A stretch of DNA of 64,000 bases from Proteles cristata cristata (taxonomy: Eukaryota > Chordata > Mammalia > Carnivora > Hyaenidae): contig JAESUZ010003519.1 of the NCBI GenBank assembly GCA_017311185.1, positions 164,467 through 228,466 of the forward strand, written 5' to 3'. A program made the translations under genes and the position numbers. This document shows, piece by piece, positions 59,789 through 64,000 of the stretch (its first letter is position 1; the number at the start of each line of letters is the position of its first letter). The notes under the pieces are model-generated. The model did no database searches. It was not told where the DNA came from and saw only the letters and a program-made list of their open reading frames with translations.

Positions 59789-60858
59789 ATGACTTGCATA
59801 TTCATTTGGAGACGTATCAGTTAAACTGGCCTCAAGGGAATAACTAAATAAAGCACTATAGTCTATCTATTGATAGAGCTACAGTGAGAAAAGACTTTCC
59901 ATATGCAATTATTGGAGGATTCCATCCCATCTTTAGTTGTTTAAACAATCTTTTGCCTATGGGGTCCTGTTACTATCTGCACAGAAAAGCAATCAAGAAA
60001 ATTGTCCATACCTGTGCTATGGTGACAATTTTTTTTCAAGTTTATCTCAAGTTGTCCAGCTTAGGCAAACCACATTTATAGACTATCAGAACTAAAATTT
60101 AACATCCACAAAGGTGAATTATTGAAACATAATTATTCTCTCTAAAAACCCTCATTTCCAGAGGTAGCCAAATCAAGACTAATACGTTTGTAAAACAAGT
60201 CCAGTGTTAACAAATGTGTCCTAATTATTTACATAAGCTCAGCAAGACTAGCGGTTCATCGTATAGATATTTTACAGTTTGCTTTGCTGGAACCTTTCAT
60301 AAGGAACCTGTAGATTGAAATTTTAGTAGCCTCTCTAGGACAGAAGCCAAGCCAAGTACTTGTGGTCAGGCCTGCCTGCAATACCTGTAGATTTGGGCAG
60401 ATTCTTCTTTGTGAGGTCCCCAAAGTATCGTTAGGTTCCTGCACCTGCCAGGAAATGACATTCTTTACTCACCTGGTAAGGGTGCTGGAAACCCTGTAAA
60501 CAAGGTATCAGGACAACATTTCCAAGGGGCTTTATTGGTATCATGCTTCATAGTCGATCTTCGTTCCTTAAAGATGTTACCATCCTGGCCAAGGTACTAA
60601 CTTCCAGCCATAAGGCAGGCTTTCTCCTCACCATAGAGTAGCCATCGTAGACACGATTGCAGCCTAAAAGACTCATCGCGCCACACGATTGGCGACATAT
60701 AGATGATGAGATTTTTGGGGTGATATTGGGATTCGTGGGGTCCGGAGCTGACAGGCAAGAAAGAATTCTTGAAGTCGTCTTTGGTGCAAAAAGGTAATTT
60801 TATTAAGGCACAAGGACAGGACCCATGGGCAGGAAGAGCTGCCCTTGTGTTTGCATTT

Positions 60859-61080
60859 TAAATTTATCTACAGGTTCCAGTGAATTTTGGTGTAGGTTGT
60901 AAAGTATGTGTGTACATTTCATTCCATATAGTTTCCAATTAATTGTTCCTTAACTATTTTTGGCCAAATTGGGGGATAGTGGGCTCCAGTTTAGCTTCAA
61001 TTTCCAAAATGTAATGGATTCAGAGGGTGGCCAGAAGGGGGCACTTCTTCCCAGACCTGTGAACCCAGTGTGTCCTGCAC
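60859..61080. other. probable L1M continuation, then unrecognised sequence
   Basis: 'Ccagtgaattttggtgtagg' near 60880 fits old L1 in reverse. After about 60950 nothing is recognised until the minisatellite. Confidence 0.4.
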
Positions 61081-62166
61081 TACCTCCAACGCCTGCAGGG
61101 GGCGCCGGAGCCCCGTTCCCTTACATGCGTATTCTGCCCGCCTCCTGCACCTACAGGAGCTCTGCTTCTTCAGGGTCTGCTGTGGGGGATTCGGGCTCCC
61201 TGGGGCTGTGGCCACAGGGACAGGAACCGGGTCTCCTCAGGACCCGCTGTGGAAGATTCCAGAGGACATGGTGCCGTGTCCTTGCCGAAAAGAACCTGGT
61301 TGTGTTGCGAACGAAATGACACAAAGACAGGATACACACAAAGGACAGACACAGACACAACTCCGGCCGGAGGAAAAATTCTACGCAAGCCCCCTTGCGG
61401 TTTATTTTATATCCCGGTAACTGGATACAAACTGAAATCTACAAGATGCATTCCTTTACCAATTAAGGGAAAGTAGCCAAACACATTCCAAGGACAGGGG
61501 GGAGCAAAGGGAGGAAGCGACCACAACATGTTTACTAAGAGGCCTGCCCACAATTCAGCCTTCTCCTTACTTCTAAGGAGGGCATGTTCCCTCGTGTGCG
61601 AGCAGACCATTAAATTTGGATATTATGTGCATGCCTCCTGGCAGAGCATCCTGTTTGCAGGCACGCTTTGCCCAGGCAGGGAGCCCCGTGTGCAGGCACA
61701 TCCCCACGTCCCTAACCACGCTTTCTTGTGGTCACTGTCGGGCTTCCACAGGTTGCCTCAGGACCACAGTGGAGTCTTCGGGAGGAAGTGGTGTTTCGTC
61801 CACAGGGACAGGAACTGGGTCTCTTCAGCACACGCTGTGTAGGATTCCAGAGGATGTGGTGCCGCGTCCACACCGACGAGAGCAGGGTTTCCTCATGACC
61901 TGCCATGGAGACTTCTGGAGGAGTGGACCTGCATCCCCACTGACAAGAACAGGGGCTTTGGTGGAACATAGGCCCATGACAGCAGGGACAGGAACCTGGT
62001 CTCCTCAAGACTCACTGTGGAGGATTCAGGGAAGATGTGGGCGGCTACCATAGGGACAGGAGCCCCACTTCTTCAGGATCCGATGTGGATGATTCCAGAG
62101 GATGTGCGCCCGCGTCCACGCCTACAAGACCGCGGTCCCTATGGGACCTGCCGCTGCAGGGGCAGG
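61081..62166. repeat. 68-bp-period minisatellite interrupted by a solo LTR
   Basis: Units begin near 61212, 61280, 61800, 61868, 61936, 62048 and 62116, most beginning cca(c/t) and many continuing 'agggacagg'. Each carries a 'ctcctcaggaccc'-like and a 'gattccagaggatgtg'-like block. Spacing is 68 bp for intact units, and the unit starting at 61280 is 67 bp once the LTR and one duplicated 5-mer are removed. The 61936 unit is rearranged. Since 68 is not a multiple of three, a coding repeat is unlikely. Confidence 0.8.
61303..61750 (-). mobile_element. 448-bp solo LTR with 5-bp target duplication
   Basis: It begins tgttgcgaac and ends ggcttccaca, i.e. TG...CA termini, with 'ggttg' on both sides (61298-61302 and 61751-61755). 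An aataaa signal on the minus strand (complement at 61401-61406) gives the orientation. There is no internal retroviral sequence. It splits one minisatellite unit. The family is not identified. Confidence 0.82.
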
Positions 62167-62540
62167 TGAGCAGAAACTGAGGCCGGCGGAGGAGGACCTT
62201 CCAGAGGCGGGACCGATGAGCGGGGTGGGGGCGGGGGGGGTGTCTGTGTTCAGGGGACCCGGCGGGGAGGGCAGGGAACCGAGTCGGCGCGGCTTCGTGC
62301 GCAGCGTACGGCCGTCGGGTCTTCCCTCTCTGGGCTCCGAGGTCGCGGGGCCGCGCGTCCCTGTGTGTGCTCCCCACGCCGACTCGGTTCCCGTCGCGTC
62401 CTCACGCGGTTCGCGGTCCGGGAGCAGGTGCCCAGGCGGTGCTCGCGCTCCTGCCACTGTGGCCACGCGGGGTCCCCCCACCCCTCTGTCTCCGCGTGGG
62501 TCGGGGTGTCTGTTCCGTGTCTGACACGGAGTCATGGGGA
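62095..62540. promoter_or_regulatory. CpG-rich block
   Basis: About 450 bp dense in CpG, with G-runs such as 'gtgggggcgggggggg' near 62226. It follows the minisatellite directly. It may be a CpG island or only GC-rich repeat sequence, as no transcript structure can be shown. Frames of 140-218 codons here on both strands result from composition. Confidence 0.5.
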
Positions 62541-62929
62541 GTTCCGAGCCGATGGCCCCGGATCTACAGACCGCTCCAGGCAGGACGGACATTGTCACAG
62601 GATGGGTTCCTCCACGTCCAGGAGCACAGAATAGCTTTCCGTCTTTTTGCGTCTTGCTGCCTTTCTGTTCCCAGTGTCCTGTGGTCCTCAGAGAGAAGGT
62701 CTGCCCCCCACCCCCCGCTTAGATTTCCTCCCCGCACTTGGTTCCTTCTGATGCAGGTGTCAGTGGGTCCGTCTCTTCATGTCTCTTTCCGATGGGTCAT
62801 CATGCGTGTGACGTTTCTGTGTCGATTTCGTATCCCGCGAGTGTACACATTTATTAGTTCTGTTTACCTTAAATATAACACCTCCAGTTTCTACCAGGAT
62901 AAATGGGTTTACTTGGGAAAAAGAGAGTC
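62541..62929. other. unrecognised non-coding stretch
   Basis: Moderate GC and a C-run near 62705. A 218-codon + frame (62367-63023) spans it but runs from the CpG block into an L1 relic, with no domain. Confidence 0.4.
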
Positions 62930-63869
62930 TTTGTCCTCCTGTGCCTGGTGTATTTCACTCAGCATAATGACTATAAGGGTCAATCCATGTTGTTGCGGGT
63001 GTCAGAATTCCCGTCCTTTGTAAGGCTGAGCCGTATTCCATTGTGTGCAGACCACCTGTTGTTTATTTATTCATCTGTCAGCCGTCTCTCGGGTTGCTTC
63101 CATCTTTTGGCTGTTGTGAAGAAGCTGCTATGACTAAGGGAACGTGAATATCTGCTCAAGGCTTTGCTTTCAATTTCTGGATGTATGCGTGCAGGGGTGG
63201 AGTTCTGTGCTCACTTTCTGAGGAACCACTATACTATGTTCTACAGCTGCACCGTTTTCCTTTATTCCTTTCATGGCGAATAATATTGCTGTTTATGGGT
63301 CTACCTCAGTTTTTTTCTCTATTCACCCACTGATGGGCATTTGGATAGTTTCTACCATTCAGCTATTGTGAATAGTGCTGCTGTGTATGTTTGTGCATGT
63401 GCTCTTTTTTTAAACAACTGTTTTCAATTATTTGTGATAAATAGGAGTAGAATTGTTGAGCCACATGGTAATTCTATGTTTTTATCTTTTTGAGAAAGTG
63501 CCAAACTATTCTACACAGACACTCCACCATTTTACATTTCTACAAGCACCGTTTAAGGGTTCCAGTTTCTCAACATCTTTGCCAACATTTGTTATATTGT
63601 AGTTTTCACTAATATAGCAGTTTTAGTGCATGTAAACGGGCATCTAACTGTGGTTTAAACGTTCATTTCCATAAGGACTAATTATGTTTAACATCTTTTC
63701 ATGTCCATTCACACCATTTGTATGTCCTCATGAAGGTTTATCTCCATTTTTTCCTACTAGAGTTTATAAATTTACCTCTTACTTAATTAAGCTTTTGATC
63801 CACTTTGAGTTGATGTTTGTATGTGGTGTGAGGTAAGGGTCCAGTTTCATTTCTCTGTACATAGATAGC
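62930..63869 (-). repeat. two old L1M 3'-end fragments
   Basis: The first (about 62930-63275) has 'tatttcactcagcataatga', 'gggtcaatccatgttgttgc' and 'tttctgaggaaccactatac'. The second (about 63285-63869) repeats an earlier part ('ttcacccactgatgggcatt', 'ttgtgaatagtgctgctgtg') and goes on to 'cactttgagttgatgtttgt'. The overlap in L1 coordinates means two insertions or a duplication. Confidence 0.75.
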
Positions 63870-64000
63870 TGTTGTGCCCAATTCGCAAGTCCCCAGAGAC
63901 CATCAAGGAGCCGACACCGATGCAAGTACAAAAGGGTCTTTATTACAAGCTTGAGCAGGGGCTCACCCGCCTACTGGTGCAGTGGCAGAAAGTGAAGCCC
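63870..64000 (-). mobile_element. LTR end, continues beyond the window
   Basis: It starts tgttgtgcccaattcgcaag, interrupting the L1M. An aataaa signal on the minus strand (complement at 63939-63944) lies in the expected R position. The remainder is outside the window, so a solo LTR and a provirus cannot be told apart. Confidence 0.65.

Larger units (their letters stand above)
58445..60858 (-). mobile_element. ERV relic with processed-RNA structure
   Basis: On the minus strand the order is R-U5 (60720-60843), internal sequence, a purine tract (58842-58851) and U3-R (about 58485-58841) with an aataaa signal. An A-rich tail follows, now an ATTC/GAAT repeat (58460-58484). Two similar tracts, 58485-58545 and 60778-60843, are the two R copies. 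There is no U3 at the 5' end and no U5 at the 3' end. 'cttgtgtttgcattt' flanks it at 58445-58459 and 60844-60858. The internal part is only about 1.6 kb without the SINE, with no gag, pol or env frame that I can recognise. Confidence 0.7.

Noticed and set aside
60660..60720. Primer-binding site of the ERV
   Set aside because: A segment near 60676-60700 has faint likeness to a lysine-type site on the minus strand, but needs gaps and mismatches and is not adjacent to a firm LTR end.
58460..60843. Intact retroviral genes in the ERV relic
   Set aside because: No frame over about 65 codons and no recognisable gag, pol or env motif on the minus strand. The internal part is too short.
61081..62166. 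Minisatellite as a zinc-finger or other coding repeat
   Set aside because: The 68-bp period is not a multiple of three and no Cys/His pattern persists between units.
62367..63023. 218-codon + frame as a gene
   Set aside because: It starts in the CpG-rich block, where stops are rare by composition, and ends inside an old L1 relic. No recognisable domain.

Overview
The window is carnivore nuclear DNA, almost certainly from a cat-family species. About eighteen tRNA-derived SINEs carry the felid SINEC_Fc head (ggggcgcctgggtggctt), an internal B box (gggttcgagcc at 5011-5021), a CT-rich body and an aataaataaa tail. Two long L1 elements and several L1 fragments of the same young family are present, on a background of old mammalian repeats (L2, MIR, MLT1, hAT-Charlie, L1M). 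No host protein-coding exon, tRNA, rRNA or CRISPR array could be supported. The only substantial reading frames are L1 ORF1 and ORF2. The window is best read as an intergenic or intronic repeat-rich segment.

Layout. 0-8 kb: L2 and MIR remnants, a 5'-truncated L1 inside a MIR, and four SINEs. 8.3-10.1 kb: an L1 with a 5' inversion (twin priming) between 14-bp target site duplications (TSDs), itself holding a ~26-bp L1 3'-end insertion. 11.2-16.2 kb: SINEs with perfect TSDs, an old L1M, two MIRs, and an L2 split by a SINE. 16-30 kb: mostly unrecognised sequence with microsatellites, hAT-Charlie relics, an MLT1 LTR and SINEs. 30.8-37.7 kb: a near full-length minus-strand L1 (copy 1) with a perfect 17-bp TSD. 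38-46 kb: SINEs, an old LINE, an L2 and a GGAA-type microsatellite. 47.9-55.2 kb: a second near full-length minus-strand L1 (copy 2), carrying a young SINE in its 5' UTR.

55.9-60.9 kb is an old L1M broken by several later events: a SINE, a 700-bp C-depleted G/T-rich tract, a twin-primed L1, another SINE, and a minus-strand endogenous retrovirus (ERV) relic. The ERV relic appears to be a processed copy: it runs R-U5-internal-U3-R-tail between 15-bp L1-style duplications. 61.1-62.5 kb is a 68-bp-period minisatellite interrupted by a 448-bp solo LTR with a 5-bp TSD, running into a CpG-rich block. The window ends in old L1 and the start of another minus-strand LTR.

How the parts relate. The L1 family supplied the reverse transcriptase and endonuclease. 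Its traces are the SINE copies, the short tail-only insertions, the twin-primed copies and the apparently processed ERV. Neither long L1 is competent as seen: copy 1 has a damaged ORF1 start and a broken ORF2, and both copy 2 ORFs are frameshifted. Family names rest on recognition of diagnostic sequence, not on a database search.
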